Positions 34,390-48,891 of a stretch of DNA of 64,000 nt are shown here, one piece after another. The translations under genes and the position numbers were made by a program. The stretch spans positions 11,547,408 to 11,611,407 of the forward strand of contig NC_035448.2 of the NCBI RefSeq assembly GCF_002127325.2, given 5' to 3'. Source of the DNA: Helianthus annuus (lineage: Eukaryota > Streptophyta > Magnoliopsida > Asterales > Asteraceae). The notes under the pieces are model-generated. The model worked only from the letters and a program-made list of their open reading frames with translations. It was not told where the DNA came from and made no database searches. Numbering within the stretch: position 1 is the stretch's first letter; every line of letters begins with the position of its first letter.

Positions 34390-35927
34390 ATAACTATAGG
34401 GAATTAGAAAAAGTAGGAATGCTTTAACCTAGTCTATAGTTTTAGAACTTTATTCTTATGTCTTACTTGAAACTACTTGCATGCTACCTTATTTGCTCTT
34501 ATTTATCCTCTTTTGATCTTTTAAGCATATATGCCGCTTATGTGTTAACACTTGACATGTTATGCTTGCTTTATTATGTGCTAATACATGTTTTATTGTC
34601 CCACTCATTATGTGCTATTCTTGATATGCTTCATTGTGCGTTTATATTTGTTTGTTTATTCCTTTAACATACTCTTTCCCTCATGCATTTTACTCGATAT
34701 TTCTAAATCCGAAAACACTCACAATACATAAACGAGACGACTTCACCAAAATAGGCGTGAAACCCACAATTTGGTGAATGACTCTCAATCCTTCTACTTT
34801 TCTTTTCTTACACGAAATTCACTACCAAGTTAGGAGTGAAATCCTCACCTTGATTGAGAAATTCAAATTTCAAATTCTAGTGGACCCTCGTCAAAGGGTC
34901 GAAATTAACTTTTGACCCGACGAGTACCAATCACACTTGGGATACGAAATCGCCAAGTTAGGGGTGAAACCCGCACCTTGTCGACTAGTTCCACTCCTTG
35001 ACTTTCATAAATCCCGCCAAGTCTCGAAATTTCAATTGATTTGGGACATGTAGTAACCAGAAGGGGGTAAATACCGTTAACCGACTTGTCGGCGAGAGTA
35101 TTTCACCTATTAGGCCAAAGCATGCTCCTCAAATTCGAAAGACTTTTCGACCGCTTTGGTTAGTCAACGTTCCGTTTTGGAACCATCCCAACTTTGATCA
35201 AACATATGTTATATTATTTATTTATACGATGCAATCTTTCAAATACGAATTTACTTTCGGTATTTTCTCCACACACATACAACATATTAAATCCTTTTCA
35301 CACATTTACACATATGCATAATTTCCTATAATTTAAATTTGCATTCCTTGTAACGACGAGTGGGGACATATCATCGAGATAGGAGTTATTTCCTTACCTT
35401 GACGATTAACTCCACTTCTCTTTTTCTTAAAAACGACCTCACCAACGAGTTAGGGGTGATTCCCTTGCCTAGGTGATCGTTACCAAAACGTCTCTTCAAG
35501 ATATCTTATTGTGCAAACTCGATCATATTTTATACCTAGATCATTTATCAACATACCTACTTATATAATTTCAAAATACATTGTTTCATCAAACGTACTC
35601 CTTATCCTACAATCTATTTTCACTCAACCCATATACACGAGACTCTTAATCATGTCTTAAACGTTTTACTACACGAATTTCCAAAACTTACGAAATGCTA
35701 CCTATCAATTTAACCGGTCCAATGAATCTCTTGCCCATGAACTTCATATTCGACTTAATCACTAAAACGCACTCACGTTATATCATCATACTAGAGACTT
35801 CCATTCTTAATCAAAATCGAACCAACCTTTCTCAATTACTTATAAGATCTTATAGATATTATATGATCGTTTTACCAAATACTCTTTTCAAACATCAACA
35901 CATCATTTGTTAGAACTTTTAACAATC
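34390..35927 (+). other. LARD leader with five stem-loop repeats
   Basis: Five imperfect repeats lie at about 34742-34778, 34826-34852, 34951-34980, 35373-35406 and 35434-35479. Each has an outer stem (TTCACCAAA/TTTGGTGAA, CAAG/CTTG, CAAG/CTTG, ATCG/CGAT, TCACC/GGTGA). All but the first also have a good apical stem (AGGA/TCCT, GGGT/ACCC, AGGA/TCCT, AGGG/CCCT) closing a GTGAAA-like loop; the first has only a weak GG/CC pairing. Stem bases change in pairs while the loop is kept. No open frame of note. A packaging or dimerisation role is inferred. Confidence 0.7.
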
Positions 35928-36344
35928 ACTAAGTTCTCTGCTAAAATTCTTTTCTAAGGATCCTCATTTTCACAAGAACCTCTTAAATTCATAATTTCTT
36001 GTTTGATGAAATGAACTTACTTTTGATTGAAAACCTTTCTCCTACACCAATTTACAAAACTCGTGGGCAAGAAGACTTCTTGGAGACCGACCATCCTTGG
36101 ATTACGTAAACTCTTTTAAAACAAAAGTAGCATTTCCATTCTTTACAAAGTGCATTATGCTTAACCAATGAGTACCTATTATCCTTTTTACATATGCAAC
36201 TATATTCTACATTTCAAACCAAGCTCAATCTAATTTTGATACGATAAACTCAACGTTTCGTTTAAACAACTATACACACGCTCCATCCTACACGTTTTAG
36301 TCATTTTAACGCGACAAATTCATTTATAATCGTCCGAATTTACG
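35928..36344 (+). repeat. 417-bp direct repeat, left copy
   Basis: This segment of LARD internal sequence recurs, apparently without change, at 47036-47452, directly after the Tat-1 3' LTR. It acts as an oversized target duplication around Tat-1. Confidence 0.92.
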
Positions 36345-37034
36345 TGATCCTAACCAGTGATCCTTATTTCTTTGGCAGCCAGTGATCCTCAGCAGGACTT
36401 CAGGATCAGGATCATGGGACATTATAGGATCCTCATACTAACGATCATCTTCGCTTAATGCAATGTTATTTTTGCAGGAATATCTAGCAGGATACGCTCT
36501 AAGCATCATGATCAAGGGACGCGTCTTCACAATTATGGCAAGAGCTTAATTAAAGATAGACGTTGCACAGGATATGGAAACAAGTCTTGATTTATGGGCG
36601 GCTATTTAGGCTAGATTGTATCTCATTTCTAAAGGGGTAATGAGCTGAATATTAGTTTAGCTACCTAAAATAGGTCACCTACACACGTATAAATACCACT
36701 CTTCCTCATTCGGAAGAACACACACGACATACAACGCAACTCTCACACACTTAGACACTCGAAACAATAGTGATCCTTGTACTCAGCTCATTATCATCCG
36801 AAGTTGTAATCATTTTGTTCTTATATTGAAGTTTGGTGATCGGTAGTTGCCATCACCCGAGGTTTTTTATGCCGGAGATCATATATTGATCAAGGGCTTT
36901 TTCCTCGTATAAATCGTTGTGTCTTTGCATCTTTATCACGAAAGTGATCCTTTACTTTTATAATTAACCAAGCATCATACCCCAATTACATAAAGTTTGG
37001 TTACATTATCCTTGTGTGATTTTTGACCAAAACA
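36345..37034 (+). repeat. Tat-1 5' LTR, missing first 39 nt
   Basis: It joins the flank at ACG, a 3-bp microhomology between flank (TTTACG) and LTR (ACACG). A TATAAATA box lies at 36688-36695. It ends TTGACCAAAACA. Confidence 0.9.
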
Positions 37035-37054
37035 GTTTGGCGCCCACCGTGGGG
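37035..37054 (+). promoter_or_regulatory. Tat-1 primer binding site
   Basis: GTTTGGCGCCCACCGTGGGG directly after the LTR is the usual Tat/Athila-type PBS region. Tat-2 has the same sequence at 53743. Confidence 0.85.
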
Positions 37055-37111
37055 CAATTGGTGCTTCATTCATAAGAAAATCTTTTGTTCGAAATCATTT
37101 CAAAGAGTTAC

Positions 37112-39682
37112 ATGGCTTCATCATTGAAGAACACGTCCACGGCGATGTCTGCAGTCACCTCATCACAGACCACTTTGCCTCATCCACCGGCAGGATCTCA
37201 GAAAAATACTGAGAAGAGATCAACTCCCACTTTCTCTAAACCTCTATCTTCTTCTGCTATGAATTCTTCTATTCCCAGTACTAGTGATGTATTTGCTTTA
37301 ATTTTGCAGATGAAGGATCGTATGCAGCGGCAGGATGAGACTAATGACAGGATCCTCAGGGAAATTGGAGACCTCAAAAGACAAAAGAAAGCGGCAGAGG
37401 ATCATTCCCCACTGATGCCCAAATCCTTGAGCTTCGATACTCCAATGATCACTTCCCAGCCATCAGGGATCCCGGACGTGCAAATCATAGGGGAGTCAAG
37501 AGGATCACATCTCAAGTCGGCAGCAATGACTCAGACATCAGGCTCACATTTTCAGCCAGTAGGATCCTATCCTCAGTACATGGGATCCTTCATGAATTCA
37601 GGAGCCTATCCGGGGGCACAGCAGTTTCAAGAATCCTACCTTGTTCCAGGATCATTCCAGGGCCAAGGTCCCTCCTTTGTTCCAGGATCATCCCAGGTTC
37701 AAGGATCCTCCTTCGTTCCAGGATCATCCCAGACACCAGGATCCTTCCAGATACCAGGATCCCTAAAAAGTTTGCAAACAGGAAGTCTAGATGTCCATCA
37801 AGGGGACTTCATTCCAATGCAGACCATTGCTTCCACTGGTCCCTCCGTTGTTCCAGAATCCCAGCAATATGGGTTCCCTAACTTGAACCCAATGGGAGGT
37901 AACACTTTAAATAATTATCCTACCACTAACCATGGATTCATGCAGGATACAGGTACCAATCATGCTATGGCCAGGGAGTTGCAGAAGCTAAAAGAGATGA
38001 TCTCAAGTGTTCCAGGGGTAGTCAAGCCTATCCCAGAGATTGCAGATGGGAGCCACAAAGTATCTCGCTTTGCACCACCAATTTGTGATGCAGAGGTACC
38101 CAAAAGGTTCCATATCCCTACCATGAAGCTGTATGATGGCACAACGGATCCAGAGGAGCATATAGCACAATACAGGGAGAGGATGGAGATCAATCCTATC
38201 CCAGAAAAGTTGAAGGAAGCATGCCTATGTAAAGGATTTGGATCTACTCTTACTGGATCAGCTCTTAAGTGGCTGCTAAGTCTTCCCCCCTACTCTGTTA
38301 CTTCATTTGCTAATTTAGTTAATTTATTCAATAACCAATTCTCTTGTAGCAGAAAATTTGAAAAATTAACTAGTGATTTGTACAGGATAACTCAAAATCA
38401 TAATGAATCATTAAGGGATTATATAACTAAATTTAGTAAAGAATCCCTGGAAATTCCCAACTTGGATATGGCTACGGCTGTTGAAGCCTTCAAGATGGGA
38501 CTGCTTAAGGATTCATTATTCTATGATGATCTTGTTATGACACCGTGCAGGAATCTAGATGAAGTAAGAACTCGAGCACTCAGGTTCATCCGGCTAGAGG
38601 ATGACAAAAGGATCCAGGAGAGACAAGTAGGATCCTCAAAACAGGAGAAGCAAGGATCCTCCTTCAAGAACAACAAATTCAAATCCTACCATAGAAATGA
38701 GAACAAGAATGTGCATGCTGTTGATCAAGAAGAGGATGATGAAGAATATCCTCCAATCTCAGAATATTGTTTTTCCGTTGATAATCATGAACTAATCCTT
38801 GCAATGCAGAATCTAGGTGAAAAAGCTAGGTGGCCCAGGAAGAATGATAAACCATCCGGGACTAAAGACAAGTCAAAATGGTGTGCATACCATGAGGATT
38901 TCGGGCATCTAACTGAAGATTGCATAGCCTTAAGAAAAGAAATTGGATACCTGCTAAGCAAGGGGCATCTAAAAGAATTATTGGGAAGAAAAAAGCAAAG
39001 GACTCAGGATCCTGAAAGGATCCCCGAAAAAGCTCCAGCACCTCCGGCAAATGCACAAGTGATCAACTTTATATCCGGAGGATCAGACATCTGTGGTACA
39101 TCCTTCTCGGCGGCCAAAAGACATGCAAAAGAATCAAAAATGGATAATGGAGAAAGGCCTATTAGAACATCAAGTGTCTCAGAAGGGAAGATGATAACAT
39201 TTGATGAGGATGATCGCATCAACATTCAGGATCCTCACCATGATAGTTTAGTTATCACTCTCTTTATCTCTAACCATTTTGTCCGCAGGATCCTTATTGA
39301 TGGAGGGAGCTCAGTGAACATTATCCAGCTTGATGTCCTGAAGAAGATGGGAATCCCAGAATCGGACATCACACCAAGATCCTCCGTGCTTGTAGGATTC
39401 AGTGGGGAAACGAAGAAAACTCTGGGGGACATCAAACTCCCAATCTACGTGGAAGGATTACATAATTACCAAAAATTTTGTGTTATCGACTGTTTATCTT
39501 GTTGCAACGTTATCCTTGGCAGGCCTTGGATACATGATATGAAAGCAGTCCCATCTACCTACCATCAATGTATGAAGCTCCCTAGCCCATGGGGGATAAT
39601 CAAGATCGACAGTGATCAGCAGGAGGCTAAGGATTGTTATACCTCATCTATGAAGCCAACCTCGAAGCCAAGGGAGCAATAG
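37112..39682 (+). CDS. Tat-1 gag-protease, ending in a leaky-context UAG
   Basis: The first ATG of the conserved start (MASSL) is at 37112; the open frame reaches back to 37085 only through a TTG. The N-terminal third is low-complexity with GSSQ/FVPGS repeats. The gag core lies near residues 330-480 (FHIPTMKLYDGTTDPEEHI, then LKWLLSLPPYSV). A single knuckle-like WCAYHEDFGHLTEDC follows, and then the protease with ILIDGGSSVNII, where Tat elements commonly have DGGSS in place of DTG. The frame ends at TAG (39680-39682) in the context CAA TAG CAA TTA, and pol follows in the same frame. The product would form the particle and mature it. Confidence 0.9.
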   Translation: MASSLKNTSTAMSAVTSSQTTLPHPPAGSQKNTEKRSTPTFSKPLSSSAMNSSIPSTSDVFALILQMKDRMQRQDETNDRILREIGDLKRQKKAAEDHSPLMPKSLSFDTPMITSQPSGIPDVQIIGESRGSHLKSAAMTQTSGSHFQPVGSYPQYMGSFMNSGAYPGAQQFQESYLVPGSFQGQGPSFVPGSSQVQGSSFVPGSSQTPGSFQIPGSLKSLQTGSLDVHQGDFIPMQTIASTGPSVVPESQQYGFPNLNPMGGNTLNNYPTTNHGFMQDTGTNHAMARELQKLKEMISSVPGVVKPIPEIADGSHKVSRFAPPICDAEVPKRFHIPTMKLYDGTTDPEEHIAQYRERMEINPIPEKLKEACLCKGFGSTLTGSALKWLLSLPPYSVTSFANLVNLFNNQFSCSRKFEKLTSDLYRITQNHNESLRDYITKFSKESLEIPNLDMATAVEAFKMGLLKDSLFYDDLVMTPCRNLDEVRTRALRFIRLEDDKRIQERQVGSSKQEKQGSSFKNNKFKSYHRNENKNVHAVDQEEDDEEYPPISEYCFSVDNHELILAMQNLGEKARWPRKNDKPSGTKDKSKWCAYHEDFGHLTEDCIALRKEIGYLLSKGHLKELLGRKKQRTQDPERIPEKAPAPPANAQVINFISGGSDICGTSFSAAKRHAKESKMDNGERPIRTSSVSEGKMITFDEDDRINIQDPHHDSLVITLFISNHFVRRILIDGGSSVNIIQLDVLKKMGIPESDITPRSSVLVGFSGETKKTLGDIKLPIYVEGLHNYQKFCVIDCLSCCNVILGRPWIHDMKAVPSTYHQCMKLPSPWGIIKIDSDQQEAKDCYTSSMKPTSKPREQ

Positions 39683-42988
<3,306 letters not shown>

Positions 42989-44377
42989 ACATGATCCTTC
43001 ATGCATGTGATCCTTATATTGAAGAACCATCGAAGGATCCCGGTGATATCAGTGATCCCTACTCTGGTAAAATGCTTATCCTAGAAACTATTGCATTTTC
43101 TTACTTTTTACCTAAGGATAAGGATCATGTATCCTTCATCCTCTACTCACAAAACATTTGAGTTATGATAGTTCAGGTATCTTCAGCATATCGTCAAAAG
43201 ATCTTCAAGAGCAACGCAGATCCTTGGGCTTGTCCCCAGTTATCCTTGGGATTATCCCCAGTTTCCGCCAGCAGCGCACGATGATCCTGATATAGTTCAC
43301 ATCTTTGGGACCAGTACCCACTTCCGGGGCTGACAACCTCATCGTACTGGCTATACCCAGGATCCTCCGTATAATGGTAGACGTACCATACATCCGTTCC
43401 TAAGGTTTCTAACGTTTTCACGTTAGCTAAGGTTTTGACATTTTCATGTCACTAAGTTTGGATAGTCGCCAGTAAGGGCCATACTCCAGTTTACATACGA
43501 TCCTTTGGGCTTGTCCCCAGTTATCCTTTGGGCTTGTCCCCAGTGATCCTCCGGGATCATTCTCAGTTATCCTTTGGGCATGTCCCCAGTTATTAATTTA
43601 TTTCTTACATTGGCTTAGTCCCAAGTTGTGCTTCGTTTTTCAGGATTGTCAAAGGTAAAACACATAAGGATCCTTAATCCTTATTATCCATCAAAATCTT
43701 ATCTACGATTGTATCGATTGAAGGTTAGGATCCTAACTTGGATCCTCAGGTATGATCCTTGACTATTTTGATTATACTCATTATCCTAACCGACCCTTAT
43801 ACTTTGACTACCAAGCCTATGATCCTTGAGCTAAAGTACTTTGAAAATTTTCAATATCAGGATATTTGATCTGGGATCATATCCTAAATTTGGATAACAT
43901 ATTTTCAACTCTCGCCACTTTAAACAAATATACTACAAAAACAACTAAGAAACAAGAAGATAAGGATAACAACACGAGATAAGCCAGAAAAGTTAAGTTA
44001 TATTATTAAACAAAAGGATCATTAACCCTTTCAAAAAGTTGTCAAAATTGCCAACCCACATTTCTACCAGCAAAACGTGGCCCGTCCACATGGGTTGGCA
44101 AAGGGTGTCCATTGTCTATGCGGTCTTAGCATTGTGCAGGAAATTAAAAGCGGCAGGATCACAAAGGTTTCATCCCCCAAACAGAGGATCCCTCCACCTT
44201 TTGTAATCCTACCTATTGTTCAAAGGATCTGGGATCCTTAACCCTAAGAAACTATTGTTCAGAGATTACAGACCATAACTGTTCACAAACACCACTACCA
44301 CAAAAAACCACTTCCAATCCTAAAAAATTGGGCTCCGGCCTAGTCTCGAAATATCCATCATCGCCCAATCATGCAGC
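42989..44377 (+). other. Tat-1 3' region between pol and antisense gene
   Basis: There is no sense gene. Many GATCCT/AGGATC motifs occur, and two clusters of a 23-24 bp tandem repeat at 43219-43262 and 43498-43592. Hypervariable tandem repeats in this position are known for Tat elements. Confidence 0.7.
43498..43592 (+). repeat. 23-24 bp tandem repeat (about 4 copies)
   Basis: The unit is TATCCTTTGGGCTTGTCCCC followed by AGT; the third copy is degenerate. Two more copies stand apart at 43219-43262. Confidence 0.85.
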
Positions 44378-45989
44378 CTACACCTTCGCTGCTTCATCAC
44401 CACCAGCATCTCCACCTTGATCCTTCTCAGCATCACCACCTTCCAGCATGGGGATCTCCTCAGCCTCATCCTCGTCCTCCAGGTCCGCCAGCCTTGCCTT
44501 CCAACCTTCAACGTCCCACGAGCTTTTGTCAAAGGTAGGATCCTGAGCCTCCTCAGCCATCTGAAGTTGTATCTTGTACATAGCAATTGCCGCGGAGACC
44601 TTGGCGTCTTGGGTGATCTCCTGCTTCTCGTTATCCATATCGATCAACCTCTGAGCAGCCTCATCCTTCATGGCTCGGAGTTCCTTCTCAAGATCTGCTA
44701 TCTTGAGATCCTTAAGCACGCCCATTTGTTGAAGGTCGGCAATCTGGCTCTCTTGATCCTCAACATGGCCAAGATAGGTCTCGATCTCGGCAAGTTTCTG
44801 CAAAGAGGGAAGTAAGGTAAGTTCAGAACCGGATGATCCTCAAAGAAGCAGGATATTCGAAACGGATAACCAACAGGGGCAGTGATCCTTACCTCATTCA
44901 CGTAGTCAAGGAATTGCTGACGGAGGAGGGGAAATCCTTGGAGATCTTCAGAGGTTTTCCTCTTTTTTCCCTTGCCCCGGATAGGTGCCTTGGGGGCTGA
45001 AGCCGAAGGACTGGCAGCAGGAGCCTTCTTCTTTGAAGATGTGACATTGGCAAGATCACTTATCCCAAATTTGGAGGCAGATTTGACAGACCTGGCAGAC
45101 TTTCCAGCACCTACACAATCAAAAAACAAGATAAGTTGCTTTATTAATCAAACAATCCTACATTTAATTTATTTTCTATAAGGATACTTACTTGACATAG
45201 TGGCAGATGCAGAGGATACTTCTTGAGAATCTTGGACGGTGACTTGGAAACTTCTGATTTCAGGATTAAGCTTTTTAAAAGCTAGGACTCTCTCTTTTGC
45301 AGCAGGGCTTAATTTCAGATGAGCAATGGATATAGCTGCACAAAAGATAAAAAGAGATATTAGTGATCCTCATTATATGAGACAGGGCTGATAGTGATCC
45401 TTCGAGGATCCTCTATCCTACCATGAGTGGCCCATTCCTTGGGCAGATCCTTCCCATCTGGGATGGAATCCCTCCTAACAAAGAAAAAGCGACGCTTCCA
45501 GTTTGTATCGTTCTTAGTAACCTTGAAGACAGGGTGATCCTCCCCGGCTTTCCGTTTCAACAAATACCGGTGAGAACCAAAGGTGGTGAGATCGTAAAAC
45601 TCAGCTAACTCCGCCATCCCCAGATCAATCCCTTCCTGCTCGATGATCCTCTCGAAGGTATACAGAACCCTCCAGATCATCGGCATAGCTTGGATATATG
45701 AGATGCCGGTTAAGGAAAAGAAAGATTGGGTGAACAATGGAAAAGGATATGAATACCCTATGGTAAAAGGAGTAGCAGGAAAAGCCACCCAGGTATCCGA
45801 AACAGAGTCACTCAGAGCGGTAGGTGTGAAGGACTTGAAAACAGCATTCGCCGGAAAGCAATGACGAATTCTGTCTATATGAACATCAGTGAAGCAACAC
45901 CTCTCCGTAGGAGAATCCTTGATAATCCCCTGGCTTTTTAAGGAACTATCCTTCTTGGAATCCTTGTGTGGAGAATTCCGGAGCAACAT
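44378..45989 (-). CDS. Antisense four-exon gene inside Tat-1 (449 aa)
   Basis: The exons are 45989-45422, 45335-45192, 45110-44893 and 44797-44378. All introns have GT...AG ends, and the phases (1, 1, 0) agree, giving one 1350-nt frame with a stop. Exon 1 holds a globular region (FTPTALSDSVSDTWVAFPAT, then IWRVLYTFERIIEQEGIDLG, then WKRRFFFVRRD) of the style found in plant 'putative gypsy-type transposon' proteins. Exon 3 is lysine-rich and basic (KGKKRKTSEDLQG). Exon 4 is a long coiled coil with an acidic, glycine-rich tail. A minus-strand TATAAATAG lies at 46141-46150, about 150 bp upstream of the ATG. Antisense frames in this place are known in Tat elements; their function is not known. 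An in-frame ATG at 46034 is an alternative start. Confidence 0.75.
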
Positions 45990-46140
45990 GTTTGTGACGA
46001 GACGGAAACAGAGTAGAAGCAGAAAACAGAGCAAAGAGATAAGAAAGAGAGAAAGAGAAGAATACCTGATGAATCTTCGGTGCAGAATATAAAGGGAGTG
46101 TATCTTGAATTTAAATGCAAAATGATCCTAACCCTATCTC

Positions 46141-46150
46141 CTATTTATAA
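46141..46150 (-). promoter_or_regulatory. TATA box of the antisense gene
   Basis: Plus-strand CTATTTATAA reads TTATAAATAG on the minus strand, correctly oriented for the antisense gene and well separated from the 3' LTR promoter. Confidence 0.6.
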
Positions 46151-46293
46151 TCATGATCTGCAGGGATTGTCACATCTATGACGTAATGATCACAACGGCT
46201 AGTCCATGTGTAACGGCTAGTTATTCGGAGTCGCCCGTTGGAGATAAGATCAAAACAAAATATAACTCGTCTATTTACAATTAACTCCTTATA

Positions 46294-46306
46294 TTTTGGG
46301 GGCAAT
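46294..46306 (+). promoter_or_regulatory. Tat-1 polypurine tract
   Basis: TTTTGGGGGCAAT directly before the LTR start TGTTAGGGCTGG; this is the weaker, T-containing tract typical of Tat elements. Confidence 0.65.
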
Positions 46307-47035
46307 TGTTAGGGCTGGATTTTTATTATAGGTGATCCTTACACGTGATCCTAACCAGTGATCCTTATTTCTTTGGCAGCCAGTGATCCTCAGCAGGACT
46401 TCAGGATCAGGATCATGGGACATTATAGGATCCTCATACTAACGATCATCTTCGCTTAATGCAATGTTATTTTTGCAGGAATATCTAGCAGGATACGCTC
46501 TAAGCATCATGATCAAGGGACGCGTCTTCACAATTATGGCAAGAGCTTAATTAAAGATAGACGTTGCACAGGATATGGAAACAAGTCTTGATTTATGGGC
46601 GGCTATTTAGGCTAGATTGTATCTCATTTCTAAAGGGGTAATGAGCTGAATATTAGTTTAGCTACCTAAAATAGGTCACCTACACACGTATAAATACCAC
46701 TCTTCCTCATTCGGAAGAACACACACGACATACAACGCAACTCTCACACACTTAGACACTCGAAACAATAGTGATCCTTGTACTCAGCTCATTATCATCC
46801 GAAGTTGTAATCATTTTGTTCTTATATTGAAGTTTGGTGATCGGTAGTTGCCATCACCCGAGGTTTTTTATGCCGGAGATCATATATTGATCAAGGGCTT
46901 TTTCCTCGTATAAATCGTTGTGTCTTTGCATCTTTATCACGAAAGTGATCCTTTACTTTTATAATTAACCAAGCATCATACCCCAATTACATAAAGTTTG
47001 GTTACATTATCCTTGTGTGATTTTTGACCAAAACA
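46307..47035 (+). repeat. Tat-1 3' LTR (729 bp)
   Basis: Complete, from TGTTAGGGC to TTGACCAAAACA. It matches the left copy throughout except for the 39 nt lost on the left. Confidence 0.93.
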
Positions 47036-47452
47036 ACTAAGTTCTCTGCTAAAATTCTTTTCTAAGGATCCTCATTTTCACAAGAACCTCTTAAATTCAT
47101 AATTTCTTGTTTGATGAAATGAACTTACTTTTGATTGAAAACCTTTCTCCTACACCAATTTACAAAACTCGTGGGCAAGAAGACTTCTTGGAGACCGACC
47201 ATCCTTGGATTACGTAAACTCTTTTAAAACAAAAGTAGCATTTCCATTCTTTACAAAGTGCATTATGCTTAACCAATGAGTACCTATTATCCTTTTTACA
47301 TATGCAACTATATTCTACATTTCAAACCAAGCTCAATCTAATTTTGATACGATAAACTCAACGTTTCGTTTAAACAACTATACACACGCTCCATCCTACA
47401 CGTTTTAGTCATTTTAACGCGACAAATTCATTTATAATCGTCCGAATTTACG
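47036..47452 (+). repeat. 417-bp direct repeat, right copy
   Basis: Same sequence as 35928-36344. After it the LARD internal region continues with ACTTAACC. Confidence 0.92.
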
Positions 47453-48891
47453 TACTTAACCTTTTGGACAATGTTATACGCCTAAATCCGTGATGTCCCA
47501 ACATACACTATATACCTAAATTTAAATATTCATACCTACCCTTACATTCATACGTTTTATGCCTATACTTATAATCGTATTCATACATATACTCACACGT
47601 TTCATGTTTTACTTATACTCATACGTTTCATGATTTTACCTATACTCATATATTTCATGTTTTCACTTATACTCATACGTTGCGAGTTTATACATATACA
47701 CATACCACTCGTACGTGTTATGTCGATACACATGGTTGCGTGTTTATTCATACCTAAACTTATACTTATGCTCACACTTTCATTCATACTCATGATCCAT
47801 ACATTCGTACCCATACGCGAGCATAATCCGAGTGATTCGCTTGCGTGGGTCACATACATACTTAAACATGGACTTGCTTACATACTACATTCTTACACGT
47901 ACACATTCTTAATTTTTTTTATTATGTATACCCTAATTCATACACAACTATTACAAGCTATGCAGATCATGCGACGATCAATATAATCGCGGGTGCACAC
48001 GGGATTATAGTGATAGGCGTATGAGAACCATAGAGTGTACTACTGTGTATGGTAAGACACGGAACGTAACATGACACCGAATATGAAACGGACGTAACGT
48101 GGTCAAAACATGGTGGATACGCCACTGGTACTTCCTATATATAAGTGTTTTCACCATGTTACCAAAATTTCGTAAAAACGTGCCATGAGAAATTCAGTGT
48201 TTTGCAGACCTTTTGGACCTAATACAACTTCACGCAACTCACAAACGCATTATATCCGATTATCCATGACGAGACTTCATCCTTAACACACTACGTTCAT
48301 CTATCCAACACTTATGCTATTCTCATACTTGTACTCTTTATAAGTCAGTCGTTCATTCTATAATCGTATTATTCTCCTTATCCTTTTAGTTCATACAAAC
48401 CTCGTTCGCAATTAAGCTTGTTTAAACACTCGAGTCCTAACTTACCTATAAAATAGTCTTCCTATTCTGGATTCTTGTGTAACTGTACTTAGTATACCTT
48501 TAAAGCTTTATTTAAGGTGCCAAACCTTCTCGTTTCACTCAATAAACAATCTTCTACAAATGTGATTCCATTACCACGTCCCATCAAAATACAAACCATT
48601 GTCATCATCTTCTCTCTTAATACGTCACCTTTTTAAATACGTCGCCAATTTAAGCTACTCAAAGCTATTAGACTCACTTCACCTATATACGCACCTACAT
48701 ATTTTCAACTATGTCAGGCACCTCAAATTATTTTAGGCAATAAACTCACTCACAAATTTACCTTATCGTTCTCCAAAGTTTTGTGCCTTTCAAAATATTT
48801 CAAAATTTTCAAGTCTCAAATTTTTACTAAAACTCTTCAAGTCTACCTCTTGAATAAATTTCGGGACGAAATTTCCTAAAGGAGGGGAGAC
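47453..48891 (+). other. LARD internal 3' region
   Basis: Noncoding. A degenerate 24-25 bp tandem repeat (CTTATACTCATACGTTTCATG) lies at about 47583-47690. From 48029 the sequence is duplicated left of the first LTR. It ends with TTTCGGGACGAAATTT and the PPT GGAGGGGAGAC. Confidence 0.75.

Noticed and set aside
47602..47986. Open frames with MSIS-type or SLILI-type repeats
   Set aside because: Translation of a degenerate 25-bp tandem repeat.
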